From JABMQB01 sp964575025 (GTDB lineage Bacteria; Bacteroidota; Bacteroidia; Bacteroidales; Prolixibacteraceae), in NCBI GenBank assembly GCA_964575025.1, contig CAZNPV010000014.1:1-64000 (forward strand): a stretch of DNA of 64,000 nt, in the 5' to 3' direction. Of this stretch, positions 1 through 9,581 are shown one piece after another. Numbering within the stretch: position 1 is the first letter of the stretch; every line of letters begins with the position of its first letter. The notes below the pieces were generated by a model. That model ran no database searches. It saw only the letters and a list, made by a program, of their open reading frames with translations, and was not told the origin of the DNA. A program made the position numbers and the translations under genes.

Positions 1-56
1 CTGGTTGCTGGTTGCTGGTTGATCTTCGAGTCTGAAAATCTGAAAATCTGAAAATC
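1..56. repeat. Two short tandem repeats downstream of lpdA
   Basis: Bases 1-21 are three exact copies of the 7-mer CTGGTTG. Bases 31-56 are three copies and a bit of the 8-mer TCTGAAAA. They lie between the window edge and the lpdA stop codon, so they are non-coding as far as can be seen. The array may continue to the left of the window. No function is evident; slippage-prone microsatellites are one explanation. Confidence 0.8.
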
Positions 57-123
57 CAACAATCTTCATTGATCCCGCTTCTCCGGTTTGTCTCTCTTTT
101 CCCGGGGAGATGGATTCTGTGTT

Positions 124-1515
124 TCAAATATGGATCACTTCATCGTATGCTGCAGCAGCTGCTTCCATGATGGCTTCGCTCATGGTCGGGTGGGGATGGA
201 TGGTTTTTATGAGTTCCTGGCCGGTTATTTCGAGTTTTCTGGCGACGACCATTTCGGCAATCATTTCGGTTACATTTCCTCCGATCATATGGGCTCCCAG
301 CAGTTCGCCGTATCTGGCATCAAAGACCAGTTTTACAAACCCGTCCTTTTGCCCTGCTGCACTGGCTTTGCCACTTGCTGTGTAGGGGAATTTTCCGACT
401 TTCACTTCGAAACCGGCTTTCCTGGCTTTTTCTTCGGTCAGGCCCACGGACGACACTTCAGGGGTTGTATAGGTACATCCGGGGATATTTCCATAATCCA
501 GGGGGTCAGGATCCATCCCGGCAATTTTTTCCACACAGGCTATTCCTTCGGCTGAAGCTACATGTGCCAAGGCCGGTGTATTGATGATATCGCCGATGGC
601 ATAAACTCCCTTTACGTTGGTACGGTAATATTCATCCACTTTAATGTATCCTTTTTCCGTTTCTATTTTCAACTCTTCGATACCAATATTTTCTGTATTG
701 GGAGTAATTCCGATTGCTGAGAAAACGACTTCTGCTTCTACCTCCTGTTCTCCTTTGGGCGTTTTAATGGTTACTTTGCACATTTTTCCCGAGGTATCCA
801 CTTTTTCGACCGATGAACCTGTTAGCACCTTCATCTTCATCTTTTTGAACGACCGTTCCAGTTGTTTTGAGACATCCACATCTTCCAGTGGAACTACATT
901 GGGAAGGAGTTCCACAAGGGTAACCTGGGTTCCTATGGACTGATAGAACCAGGCAAATTCGCTTCCGATGGCTCCTGATCCGACAATCACCAATGATTTG
1001 GGTTGTTTCTTAAGGGTCATGGCTTTCCGGTAACCGATGATTTTTTTTCCATCCTGTTTCAGGGTGGGGAGTTCGCGTGAACGGGCTCCGGTTGCAAGGA
1101 TTATGTGTTCGGCCGATACGGTTTTTTTCTTCCCTGACTCATCGGTTACTTCTACCTTATGGTCATCAGCCAACTTTCCGGTTCCAGCGATCGTTTCAAT
1201 TTTATTTTTTTTGAACAGATACTGAATTCCCTTGCTCATTCCATCGGCAACGTCCCGGCTGCGCTTGACCATAACCTGAAAATCAGGTGTTACTTTGCCT
1301 GAAACAGCCACTCCATACTCTTTGGCGTGAAGGGCAACTTCATATGCCTGCGCGCTTTTCAGCAATGCCTTGGTGGGGATACACCCCCAATTGAGACAAA
1401 TACCGCCGAGGTTTTCTTTTTCTACAACTCCTGTTTTCATGCCCAATTGTGACGCCCTGATTGCTGCTACATATCCACCCGGGCCGCTGCCAATAACGAT
1501 TAAGTCAAAATCCAT
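124..1515 (-). CDS. lpdA: Dihydrolipoyl dehydrogenase (E3)
   Basis: This cytoplasmic FAD flavoprotein re-oxidises dihydrolipoamide on 2-oxoacid dehydrogenase or glycine cleavage complexes and reduces NAD+. The N-terminal FAD fold shows GSGPGG at residues 9-14. The redox disulfide motif GGICLNWGC has Cys40 and Cys45. A central NAD fold follows (VGSGAIGSEFA), and the C-terminal dimer domain carries HPHPTMSE with the catalytic His/Glu pair near residues 442-447. At 463 aa it has the family's usual length. I start at the Met before DFDLIVIG because the upstream in-frame extension (to 1545) is not part of the fold. No E1 or E2 gene is in view, so the partner complex cannot be named. Confidence 0.96.
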   Translation of the reverse strand: MDFDLIVIGSGPGGYVAAIRASQLGMKTGVVEKENLGGICLNWGCIPTKALLKSAQAYEVALHAKEYGVAVSGKVTPDFQVMVKRSRDVADGMSKGIQYLFKKNKIETIAGTGKLADDHKVEVTDESGKKKTVSAEHIILATGARSRELPTLKQDGKKIIGYRKAMTLKKQPKSLVIVGSGAIGSEFAWFYQSIGTQVTLVELLPNVVPLEDVDVSKQLERSFKKMKMKVLTGSSVEKVDTSGKMCKVTIKTPKGEQEVEAEVVFSAIGITPNTENIGIEELKIETEKGYIKVDEYYRTNVKGVYAIGDIINTPALAHVASAEGIACVEKIAGMDPDPLDYGNIPGCTYTTPEVSSVGLTEEKARKAGFEVKVGKFPYTASGKASAAGQKDGFVKLVFDARYGELLGAHMIGGNVTEMIAEMVVARKLEITGQELIKTIHPHPTMSEAIMEAAAAAYDEVIHI

Positions 1516-1662
1516 AGTATTCTTTTTTTGGTTATCAATTTGCATTTTTAGTATAACATCATTTCTCCCGAAAGGGTTTAATTTAAAAGTAAAATAAAAT
1601 TTTAAGACACCATCCAGCTGTTTACGGCGTAAAAAGATGGAAATAGGTAGATCAATGCGTTG

Positions 1663-1684
1663 CCGGCAGGGAATCGTCTGCCGG
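1663..1684 (-). other. Hairpin after the DUF1460 gene
   Basis: CCGGCAG and CTGCCGG form a perfect 7-bp stem with an 8-nt loop just after the stop codon of the DUF1460 gene. On the minus strand, where both neighbouring genes lie, the run of A precedes the stem and no T-run follows it. It is therefore not a classical terminator for that gene. Read on the plus strand it is followed by a T-run. It could be a 3'-end structure or block antisense transcription. Confidence 0.4.
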
Positions 1685-1691
1685 TATTTTT

Positions 1692-2549
1692 TTACAGGGG
1701 TCTGGCTACTATGATACCGGTTGCCCGACTGCTGTTTAGCAGGTATTCTTCAAGCGTCTCTTCCGAGACAATCACTTTTTCGGCCAGGGAAGAGGCATGC
1801 ATCAGGTGGATGCGGCCCTCTTTCCGGACAAGAAGAATGACATGGGAAATATCCAGCCCGTCGATGTTGGTCGTGAGACCCGCAATGTCACCCTCCTGTA
1901 ACCGGTCTTCAACGGCTGCTAGTTGTTCTTCGGGAATGTAGTGCATCTGCCTTGCCGAAATCTCTTTCTCCTGCGCTTCAATTCTCTTTATAAGGGAAGG
2001 ATCAGCCTTTAATTGCCGGTAACTTTCAGGATGGGTGCTCATATAGTGTACGTCGATGTGGCAGGGTATTCCGGCAATTTCCAGGGTAACATCGCGAATG
2101 ATATTGTTCTGATGATTGTTGTAAATCCAATCGCTGAAATAATGGAGTCTTGAAGGGTAGCCCTCAAGTATCCCGTCGCGGTACCGGATCTTTTTTAATT
2201 CGTTCGTAAATTGTTCAAACGTAAGTTTTCCGCTGTGGATGGTTCTGGAGATAGCCAAACAGTTTTCGGCAAACGTTGTGCAGTCCATTTCCCTCAGGTT
2301 TACGACCAGTTGTTCTGAAGTATCTGTTTCAAGGGTATGGGCCACATAGGGCGTCTCCAGAAAATAGGTTCCGATTTTTACCATGAGTGCAGGAACAGGT
2401 GTTTCCTGTTCCTCAGAAAACAATTCAAATATCTGGTTCAGGATGGTTTTATCTTCAGGCTGAAAAATAATATCCTTATTATTTTCGGAAGTATTTACAC
2501 ACGCCAGGAGTAGAAATACAATCAGAAAAGAAAAATGAGTAGTTTTCAT
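1692..2549 (-). CDS. DUF1460 lipoprotein (NlpC/P60-like, probable cell-wall amidase)
   Basis: The protein is 285 aa. It starts with a lipoprotein signal (hydrophobic stretch then LLLAC, with Cys as the lipidated residue), so it should be anchored in the envelope. The DUF1460 family has a papain-like NlpC/P60-type fold, and some members act as peptidoglycan amidases. Here the probable nucleophile is the Cys in MDCTTFAEN, and later His residues (CHIDVHY, LMHASS) are candidates for the rest of the site. The start chosen is the Met that begins the signal peptide; a longer in-frame start at 2576 would hide it. The esterase gene lies 7 nt upstream on the same strand, so the two may be co-transcribed. 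The substrate is not shown by the sequence. Confidence 0.8.
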   Translation of the reverse strand: MKTTHFSFLIVFLLLACVNTSENNKDIIFQPEDKTILNQIFELFSEEQETPVPALMVKIGTYFLETPYVAHTLETDTSEQLVVNLREMDCTTFAENCLAISRTIHSGKLTFEQFTNELKKIRYRDGILEGYPSRLHYFSDWIYNNHQNNIIRDVTLEIAGIPCHIDVHYMSTHPESYRQLKADPSLIKRIEAQEKEISARQMHYIPEEQLAAVEDRLQEGDIAGLTTNIDGLDISHVILLVRKEGRIHLMHASSLAEKVIVSEETLEEYLLNSSRATGIIVARPL

Positions 2550-2556
2550 GGTTAAA

Positions 2557-3417
2557 TTAATATTGGTGGAAGGCATCGGAAATAAAAGAGAGCACTACCG
2601 GCAGTGACTCACGCCAGTAGGTCCAGGTGTGTCCTCCGTTGCGGATGCGGAACTCATGGGGAATCTCATTTTCCCGCATGGCAATGTGAACCAGGGAGTT
2701 TCCTTCATAAAGGAAATCGTCGTCGCCGCAGTCGATAAACCAGCGGACTGCTTTTTTCTGGTCATCGGGCATATTGTTTATAAGGTAAAGGGCACTGTGT
2801 TTTTTGTAGTATTCTTCCAGCTGTTCATCGGATACATCCTGCATGCCCTGTTGCCGGTAACGTTCCATTTCGTCCATGCTTAAAGGGCCACAAGAAGCAC
2901 TCAGCGGGCATGCTGAGGAAAACAGTTCGGGATGGTGCAGGGCATACATGAACGTTCCCCCACCACCCATCGACAGGCCGGAAACGGCACGGTACCGTTT
3001 ATCCCCTTTGATCCGGTAGGTTTTTTCTACATAGGGCATTAACTCTTCAAAGAAAAAATCTTCGTAACGCCAGTCAGCCCCCGGAACATTAAAATATCCA
3101 CGTCTTCCGGTATTGGCATCCGGCATCACAACAATCATGGGAGTAGCTTTTCCTTCCTTAATGGCTTTGTCGGCAATGTGCCGAATCTCACCAAACTGCA
3201 CCCAGCCGGTCTGATCATCCCCTGCACCGTGTAACAGGTACAGTACCGGGTAACTCCGCTCCGAAGTTTCGTACCCGGGAGGAAGGTAAATGGCAAATTT
3301 ACGGTCCATTTTTAAAATCTCGCTTTTCATCGACAGGTTGTCGTATACTTTGCCGGTCTGGGCAAATAATAAAGAAGGGATTATACATAGGATGAGGATA
3401 ATGAATCGGTTTTTCAT
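2557..3417 (-). CDS. Secreted alpha/beta-hydrolase esterase (putative esterase family, PF00756-like)
   Basis: The 286-aa product has a clear signal peptide ending near LLFAQ, so it is exported. The fold is that of the esterase D/feruloyl esterase family. The nucleophile elbow is GLSMGG with Ser149, an oxyanion-type LLHGAGDD segment lies near residue 62, an acidic DCGDDDFLYE motif follows, and the catalytic His sits in NGGHTW near the C-terminus. Such enzymes often remove acetyl or feruloyl groups from polysaccharides. The start is the Met beginning the signal peptide; an upstream in-frame Met (3459) would add 14 residues. It lies 7 nt upstream of the DUF1460 gene. The true substrate is unknown. 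Confidence 0.85.
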   Translation of the reverse strand: MKNRFIILILCIIPSLLFAQTGKVYDNLSMKSEILKMDRKFAIYLPPGYETSERSYPVLYLLHGAGDDQTGWVQFGEIRHIADKAIKEGKATPMIVVMPDANTGRRGYFNVPGADWRYEDFFFEELMPYVEKTYRIKGDKRYRAVSGLSMGGGGTFMYALHHPELFSSACPLSASCGPLSMDEMERYRQQGMQDVSDEQLEEYYKKHSALYLINNMPDDQKKAVRWFIDCGDDDFLYEGNSLVHIAMRENEIPHEFRIRNGGHTWTYWRESLPVVLSFISDAFHQY

Positions 3418-3505
3418 GCGTTTAAATTTAAAATGTATTAAGGCCTCAGGATGGCTCATTGAAGTAAATTTGCCTGTAAAGATATAAAAATTGCGTTATC
3501 AGATC

Positions 3506-3751
3506 ATGCAACCTTCTCAAATCTCAACGATGGCTAAATGGTTTATTATTGGAGGAATCATACTGGTAGTTCTTGGGGTATTGCTTTATTTTGCTCCGTG
3601 TCTGTTCAGATGGTTCGGGAAACTGCCGGGTGACATTCGGATCGAAAATGAACAGAGTAAAGTTATTATTCCCATCACTTCCCTTATTCTTATCAGTATT
3701 TTGTTGACCCTGGTAGTTAACCTGATCCAATGGTTGGAAAAATACTTTTGA
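3506..3751 (+). CDS. DUF2905 small membrane protein
   Basis: This small protein (81 aa from 3506, 73 aa from a second ATG at 3530) has two membrane segments. The first (AKWFIIGGIILVVLGVLLYF) is followed by a short loop containing FGKLPGDIRIE, the conserved core of the DUF2905 family. The second follows IPITSLILISILL. The family has no assigned function. It sits alone on the plus strand between two minus-strand genes. The ATG at 3530 best matches the family start. Confidence 0.8.
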   Translation: MQPSQISTMAKWFIIGGIILVVLGVLLYFAPCLFRWFGKLPGDIRIENEQSKVIIPITSLILISILLTLVVNLIQWLEKYF

Positions 3752-3770
3752 ACGAATCTGTATATAGGTT

Positions 3771-4835
3771 TTACAGCTGCAGACCTTCCAGCAGTTGAAT
3801 ATGTTTCTGAATTCCTTCCAGGAGTTCACTTTTCAGGATGTATTCATCCGCGCTGTGAGACCGTGCAGATCTTCCGGGGCCGATTTTTACCGAGGGGAAG
3901 GGAATGACAGCCTGGTCGGAAGTTGTTGGTGAACCATACAACCGGAATCCCGTTTTTTTTGCTTTCACAGCGTAGGGATGGGTTTCAGAGATTCCCGAGG
4001 AGTTAAGCCGCAGCGAACGGGGGACCACATCTGATTCAATGAGGTTGTTGATGATCTCAAAGGCGTTGGCATTCGGGTAATGTTCGTTGGTTCTGACATC
4101 TGCTACATAGTGGCATATATCGGGGATCACATTGTGTTGGGTCCCTGCGTCAATCTGGGTTACAGAAATTTTTACAGCCCCCAGCTTGTCCGATCGTTTA
4201 GGAAAGGAGAAATTTTGCAGTTTCAGGATATCCCCGATGGCTTTATAGATGGCATTTTCTCCTTCATCGCGGGCTGCATGTCCGGATCTTCCTTTGGCAT
4301 AACAATCGAGTACCAGCAACCCCCTTTCAGCTACCGCCACCTCCATGTTTGTAGGCTCGCCCACAATAACGAAATCGGGTTTCGGAAGTTCCGAAAGGAT
4401 GCTTTCAATCCCATTGGTTCCTGAATTTTCTTCTTCAGCAGTAGCAGCAAACAGAAGGTTGAAAGGCAAATCTTCCTGGTCATAAAAATGGACAAAAACA
4501 GCAAGAAGAGCAATCAGGGGCCCTCCGGCATCATTGCTTCCCAGACCCGTTATCTTATCTCCCTCTTCATAGGGAGTAAAGGGATCAACGGTCCATCCTT
4601 TAACAGGCTGTACGGTGTCGATATGGGAATTCAGAAGAATGACAGGCAATCCCTCTCTGAAATGTTTGTTGTAGGCCCAGGTGTTATATTTGCTGATATA
4701 GAATTTAATCCGTCTTCCTGCCAGAAAAAGCCGGATATGTTCTGCTGCCTTTTTTTCTTCCTTACTAAAAGAGGGGGTACTGATGAGGTTTTTTAACAGA
4801 TCGATATATTCCTGCATCTGCAATATTGATTTCAT
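3771..4835 (-). CDS. argE: M20 family N-acyl-ornithine deacetylase (ArgE-like)
   Basis: A 354-aa metallopeptidase of the M20/ArgE-DapE family. In arginine synthesis it would release ornithine from N-acetyl- (or N-succinyl-) ornithine in the cytoplasm. Visible zinc and catalytic motifs are NSHIDTV (His and Asp), GSNDAGG (bridging Asp) and TAEEENSG (catalytic Glu plus ligand Glu). The dimerisation 'lid' domain lies between about 165 and 270. It is the last gene of a block that also holds argB, separated from it only by ccsBA. An alternative start is Met7 (4817). A DapE or other peptidase role is possible, but argB in the same block favours ArgE. Confidence 0.82.
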   Translation of the reverse strand: MKSILQMQEYIDLLKNLISTPSFSKEEKKAAEHIRLFLAGRRIKFYISKYNTWAYNKHFREGLPVILLNSHIDTVQPVKGWTVDPFTPYEEGDKITGLGSNDAGGPLIALLAVFVHFYDQEDLPFNLLFAATAEEENSGTNGIESILSELPKPDFVIVGEPTNMEVAVAERGLLVLDCYAKGRSGHAARDEGENAIYKAIGDILKLQNFSFPKRSDKLGAVKISVTQIDAGTQHNVIPDICHYVADVRTNEHYPNANAFEIINNLIESDVVPRSLRLNSSGISETHPYAVKAKKTGFRLYGSPTTSDQAVIPFPSVKIGPGRSARSHSADEYILKSELLEGIQKHIQLLEGLQL

Positions 4836-4903
4836 TTATTCGGTAAAAATAGGCAAAATATTTCTCTGTTATCCTGTCTTTGTTTTTTTCAGTGATGAAT
4901 GGG

Positions 4904-7900
4904 TCAAAGGCTGCTTTTCCCCGATTCAGGTCGTTGATCCGGATGATCCGGAGCCGGGGATGTTTTTTCCGGGGCCTTTGATTGCAAATTCCACTTTTTT
5001 TCTGAAATAGCACCTGCTATTATCAGAAGAAAGACCATCAGCACACCCAGATATACACCGGTTGGTATAGGTACGGGCTCTCCTCCGGCATAAGAATGCA
5101 ATCCTGTAAGGTAATAATTAACGCCAAAATAGGTCATCAGCACGGAAAAGAATCCAACCATGGCTGCGGTGCTAAGGGCAAAGACTCCCCTAAATCCTTT
5201 TATTTTATGCATATGCAGTATAAAAGCATACACCACGATTGTCACAAGAGCCCACGTTTCTTTTGGATCCCAGCCCCAGTAACGGCCCCAGGACTCATTG
5301 GCCCAGATTCCACCTAAAAAAGAGCCCAGGGTAAGCATGAACAAACCCAGGATCAAGGTCATTTGAATGATATAGGCCAGCTCCTGAATGGTGAAATTTA
5401 TCCGTTGGATGTTGTTTTTGTTGCGCATGATGATCAGTACAAGGTTTAAGATTCCCAGGAATGCACTGATTCCCAGAAATCCATAACTGGCTGTAATTAC
5501 AGCAACATGGATGATCAGCCAGTAGGATTTAAGGACCGGTACAAGGTTGGTAATCTCAGGGCTCATCCAGCTCATTCCGGCTACCAGCAAAGCCAGTGCT
5601 GCCAGTACCATGGTTAGTGCCAGCGTGATTTGAGAACGCCTGCTGAAGATCAGTCCTGCCAGCATGGTACCCCAACCGATAAAAAGCATGGATTCATAGC
5701 CATTGCTCCAGGGTGCATGCCCCGAAATGTACCATCTGATACCTAATCCTACAGTATGGGCTGTAAAGAGAACAACGGCAAGAAAAACAACTGTTTTCTG
5801 TACCCATCCCGTTTTTATTGAGGGCTTAAAGAGCAGTACAAGCTGTTGGAAAAGGAAAAGAAAGCCAACAAGAAGGTACCCCAGGGATAATTTGCCAAAA
5901 ATGTTGAAATTTGTGTAGAAAACTTCCAGGTTCACTCTCGAAGCCGGCGGTATAAGGTGAGGACTGTATTTTATCTGGTTTTTTTTCAGCTGGTTAAGAT
6001 AGGCATTGGCTTTGCTCCAGTCTCCATGCTGTATCCCTTCCTGAACTGCTGAGAAATAGTTGTTTACAGTATTTTCTGCCCATTCTGCATTTTCACTTCC
6101 GGTGTCTGAAACCCTGTTTGCTGAAATCCATTGGTCGTTGGGATGGCCTGGTACCGGGAGGATCCTCATAAAATTACCGGAGTAAACATTCATCAGAATG
6201 TTTACTCTTTCATCCACCTTGAGGACCTCCTTATCGAATTTATTTCTTTCAGCGGGTTTCCTGGCATAGGCCTGTTGTACCTGATCGCTGATCTTATACC
6301 CTCCAGCATGTCCTGGAGTTACAATAAGATTGAAGGGCACCAGCTTTTGATTGGTTCCTAATCTTTTTCGAAGGTCCGGATCTCCCACCTGAATAACAGG
6401 CAGGGTTGCCCATTTTTCAGGATTGATCTGCATTCTGAGGAATACCTCACTGGCAGACAATCCGTTAAGGTTGTTTGTTTTTGCTATTTTTCGCAGAATT
6501 TCAGAGGCCAGGGTATTGACCGGTTCAATCCTTCCCTGGTTGTTCTGGACCAGGAGCCGGCTGAATTCCCGGATGTGTTCTTTATCGATCTGATTGTCTT
6601 TTGCCGGTTGGGCATTTACCAGGGTGGATATCATCCCGGCCAGGATGACCATAAGAAGTTTCTTCCGGCGGGCATGCAGTGCTGCAGATGCCCTGGCCAG
6701 TTTTCTGAACCGGCTGTTCGGATTGAATAAAGTGAGGATCATTCCCAGGGCCAAAAGGAAGTATCCGAAATAGGTTACCGTGGTGCCTGCCTGATCATGA
6801 TTGACCGAGAGAATGGTTCCCTGTTCATCCGGGTCGTAGGATGACTGAAAAAAACGATACCCTTTGTAGGTAAGGATATTGTTCATGAAGATCCTGAATG
6901 GTTTTTCCAGGCTTCTCTTTGTATCTGTTAAAACAACTTCACTGGCGTAGGAGGACGGACTGTTGGATCCGGGGTATCGTTCCAGCTGGAAGTCATTCAA
7001 CCGGATCGAAAAGGGCAGGGGAATCTTTTTTGATCCATACCGGATGTTGATTTGTATTCCGTTTAAATGGATATACTGCGGTTCCCCAACCTGTCCCTTA
7101 CTGCCTGATACTGCCAGATATCCGGATTCCCCGTCCACAGTAACCCGTGCTAAAAAAGCGTCGAAATACCCATTGTTGTCTTCCGGAGGCACGGAGGTAA
7201 GCTGTATCCTGGCTCGGGGATAATATTGTTTGAAAATAAAGGATAAATGACGGAACTGGTATATCTTTCTTCCGGAAAGGGGGATCCATTCCCCGGGAGG
7301 GATGGTTTCAGACTGCTTATTCATTGCATCGGTTACCCTAACCGAATCGGAGGCAACCCAATGAATGGAACCGGTATGCTCCGAGAGCAAAATGTCGGAA
7401 TTAAAATTTTCATTTTGGAATGCAAACTGCACTCCGTCAATCACCTTGCTTGTTTTTTTGGTTAGGGAGAAATCGATCCGGGGAATCTGGTTGCTGAAAG
7501 CCATCATGGCAATGGCAGGCTCTCCAGTGCCATCTTTGGTTATGGATTCCAGTGCTGAAGGCACAAATTGCAGATTTTCAACAGATACCGACTTGCCTCC
7601 CACTTCCAGGTGGCCGGAAAACCGGTTGGCCGTGTAGCCTGAAAACCTTACCTCTTCTTCATGATCTGCAGATTCCTCTCCGGATATAGCCGTTAGGGTA
7701 ATGAATGTGGATTCCGAAATGATAAAATCAGATGATTCCCCTTCCCGTATATACATGGTACCTTCAAATCCATAATAACGGGTTATCGCTGCTCCGGCAA
7801 TAAGGATGATAAAAGCTACATGAAAGAGAAAAATTGTCCATTTCTTTTTGCTGATCAGTTTGTTAACAAAGATACTTGAGAGGAGATTGATTCCAATAAC

Positions 7901-8065
7901 AAGAAAAAGGAGTTCAAACCACCAGGCATTATAAACCAGGATCTTTGCCGTCTGGGTCCCATAATCGTTCTCAATAAAGGTTGCGTAACCAATGGCTGTG
8001 GCAAAAATCACCAACAGTATGCCTGTGAAAAACATGGAGGATATAAACGATAGGATCTTTCTCAC
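4904..8065 (-). CDS. ccsBA: Fused ResB-CcsA cytochrome c synthase (System II)
   Basis: This 1053-aa multi-pass membrane protein joins the two halves of the System II cytochrome c synthase, which exports haem and attaches it to apocytochrome c in the periplasm. The N-terminal ResB half (about 1-460) has early membrane helices and a large periplasmic region. A periplasmic linker follows (about 480-700). The C-terminal CcsA half has several helices and the haem-binding WWD motif WGRYWGWDPKETW at about 926-938, with conserved His residues in HTVGLGIRWYISGH and WLIIHVAV. Translation appears to start at GTG. The fused form is common in Bacteroidota. It implies that the organism makes c-type cytochromes. 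It lies between argB and argE on the same strand. Confidence 0.93.
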   Translation of the reverse strand: MRKILSFISSMFFTGILLVIFATAIGYATFIENDYGTQTAKILVYNAWWFELLFLVIGINLLSSIFVNKLISKKKWTIFLFHVAFIILIAGAAITRYYGFEGTMYIREGESSDFIISESTFITLTAISGEESADHEEEVRFSGYTANRFSGHLEVGGKSVSVENLQFVPSALESITKDGTGEPAIAMMAFSNQIPRIDFSLTKKTSKVIDGVQFAFQNENFNSDILLSEHTGSIHWVASDSVRVTDAMNKQSETIPPGEWIPLSGRKIYQFRHLSFIFKQYYPRARIQLTSVPPEDNNGYFDAFLARVTVDGESGYLAVSGSKGQVGEPQYIHLNGIQINIRYGSKKIPLPFSIRLNDFQLERYPGSNSPSSYASEVVLTDTKRSLEKPFRIFMNNILTYKGYRFFQSSYDPDEQGTILSVNHDQAGTTVTYFGYFLLALGMILTLFNPNSRFRKLARASAALHARRKKLLMVILAGMISTLVNAQPAKDNQIDKEHIREFSRLLVQNNQGRIEPVNTLASEILRKIAKTNNLNGLSASEVFLRMQINPEKWATLPVIQVGDPDLRKRLGTNQKLVPFNLIVTPGHAGGYKISDQVQQAYARKPAERNKFDKEVLKVDERVNILMNVYSGNFMRILPVPGHPNDQWISANRVSDTGSENAEWAENTVNNYFSAVQEGIQHGDWSKANAYLNQLKKNQIKYSPHLIPPASRVNLEVFYTNFNIFGKLSLGYLLVGFLFLFQQLVLLFKPSIKTGWVQKTVVFLAVVLFTAHTVGLGIRWYISGHAPWSNGYESMLFIGWGTMLAGLIFSRRSQITLALTMVLAALALLVAGMSWMSPEITNLVPVLKSYWLIIHVAVITASYGFLGISAFLGILNLVLIIMRNKNNIQRINFTIQELAYIIQMTLILGLFMLTLGSFLGGIWANESWGRYWGWDPKETWALVTIVVYAFILHMHKIKGFRGVFALSTAAMVGFFSVLMTYFGVNYYLTGLHSYAGGEPVPIPTGVYLGVLMVFLLIIAGAISEKKWNLQSKAPEKTSPAPDHPDQRPESGKSSL

Positions 8066-8148
8066 TTGTTTCGTATTGTTTAATGCATTCGTTATAATTT
8101 AAAAAGGGTAGCAGTCATGTGACAAACGGCCCGGGATCCGGATTTAGT

Positions 8149-8928
8149 CTAAGCAGAGTCCATGGATAAACGGGTTCCTTTTCCTGTTGACAGGTTTTGT
8201 ACATCGGTAATGATAACCTCGGTTACCCCGTTTTTTTTGGCATTAAAACCGTTTTCCAGTTTAGGAATCATTCCAGATGAGACGATGTTATTTTCAACCA
8301 GGGCAGCAAACTCTTTCTCCTGGAGATAAGGGATCGCACTTTCTTCATTCTCAGGATCAGAAAGAACTCCTTTTTTATCACAACAGTAAACCAGGTAGGT
8401 GTTGTAATAGTTTGACAGTTCTTTTGCCATTTCAGATGCTACGGTGTCGGCGTTCGTATTGAGCAACTGGGTTTTCCCGTCGTGGGTCAGCGGGGCAATC
8501 ACCGGGATGACCCCTTCGTCAAGCAATAACCTCAGTTCGCTGGTGTGCACATCCTCGATATCGCCGACAAAACCAAAGTCAATTTCAGGATGATTTCTTT
8601 TCCGGGCCCTGATCAGGTCAAAATCAGCACCACTGAATCCTGCAGAATTACAGCCTATTGCCTGAAGTTCAGCCACAATTTTTTTATTGATAAGCCCGGC
8701 GTATACCATAATGACAACATCAAGCATGCTGGCATCGGTTTTTCTTCGTCCGTTTATCATTTTTACCTCGATTCCCAGCTTTGATGCTAAATCTGTAGCT
8801 GAGTTACCCCCTCCGTGGACCAGGATCTTGTTTCCGGAAATCTTCTTAAATCCGGATAGGCACTCTTTGAACAATTCTGTGTTTTCAATAACCTGGCCAC
8901 CAACCTTTACTATGGTTAATCGATTCAT
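8149..8928 (-). CDS. argB: N-acetylglutamate kinase
   Basis: A 259-aa amino-acid kinase that phosphorylates N-acetylglutamate (or N-succinylglutamate in some Bacteroidota), the second step of arginine synthesis. Motifs seen are VKVGGQVI at the N-terminus, the glycine loop LVHGGGNSAT, the LNTNADTVASEMA segment that binds nucleotide and metal, and SSGMIPKLENG near the C-terminus. It begins 11 nt after hisH ends, so the two are probably translated from one message. No argC, argD or argF is in the window. The sequence alone does not say whether the acyl group is acetyl or succinyl. Confidence 0.92.
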   Translation of the reverse strand: MNRLTIVKVGGQVIENTELFKECLSGFKKISGNKILVHGGGNSATDLASKLGIEVKMINGRRKTDASMLDVVIMVYAGLINKKIVAELQAIGCNSAGFSGADFDLIRARKRNHPEIDFGFVGDIEDVHTSELRLLLDEGVIPVIAPLTHDGKTQLLNTNADTVASEMAKELSNYYNTYLVYCCDKKGVLSDPENEESAIPYLQEKEFAALVENNIVSSGMIPKLENGFNAKKNGVTEVIITDVQNLSTGKGTRLSMDSA

Positions 8929-8939
8929 TCATTTACGTA

Positions 8940-9539
8940 TTAAATGGTTATAAAATTTTTTAATATTTCTGCCCCGGGTTTTCCACTTTTTTCAGGGTGA
9001 AACTGGGTGGCAAAAAAGTTGTCTTTTTTTAATGCGGCACTGAACGTTGATATATAATGCGTTGTAGCTGCTGTATGTTTTCCGGTTTCGGCATAGTATG
9101 AATGTACAAAATATAGGTATGCATTTTCCAGTTTTTTTGAAAAAAATTCTCCTGACAGGTTATGGATTGTGTTCCACCCCACATGAGGAACTTTGGTCCT
9201 GAATTTTTTATTGTGTTCCGGGATAAAACGTTTTACTTTTTCATCGAAAATGCCCAGGCAGGGGGTATTGTTTTCTTCAGAAAAGGAGCACATCAGCTGA
9301 AGGCCGAGGCAGATTCCCAGTACCGGTTGTTTCAGCGATACAATAACGTCATCCAGTCCTGTTTTGCGTAAATAGGCCATGGTGGTACTGGCCTCACCTA
9401 CTCCCGGAAAAATAACCTTGTCGGCTGCCCGGATTTTTTCCGGATCAGCTGTTATCTCAGCCATTATACCCAGGCGGTTCAAGGCATTGTTTACAGACTC
9501 GATGTTGCCGGCGTTGTATTTGATAATTGCGATCTTCAT
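8940..9539 (-). CDS. hisH: Imidazole glycerol phosphate synthase, glutaminase subunit HisH
   Basis: A 199-aa class I glutamine amidotransferase that feeds ammonia to HisF for closure of the imidazole ring. The catalytic triad is visible: nucleophile Cys77 in GICLGLQLM, and His and Glu in QFHPEKSG near residues 180-182. The start is the Met of MKIAIIKYN; eight in-frame residues upstream (to 9563) are not family sequence. Its partner hisF is not in this window, nor are hisA and hisIE, which is unusual because hisH is normally next to hisA and hisF. Here it sits between the tlpA-like gene and argB. Confidence 0.94.
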   Translation of the reverse strand: MKIAIIKYNAGNIESVNNALNRLGIMAEITADPEKIRAADKVIFPGVGEASTTMAYLRKTGLDDVIVSLKQPVLGICLGLQLMCSFSEENNTPCLGIFDEKVKRFIPEHNKKFRTKVPHVGWNTIHNLSGEFFSKKLENAYLYFVHSYYAETGKHTAATTHYISTFSAALKKDNFFATQFHPEKSGKPGAEILKNFITI

Positions 9540-9581
9540 CCGGATGAAAATGAAAAAAAACAATGAGGTGTATTCTATTGT

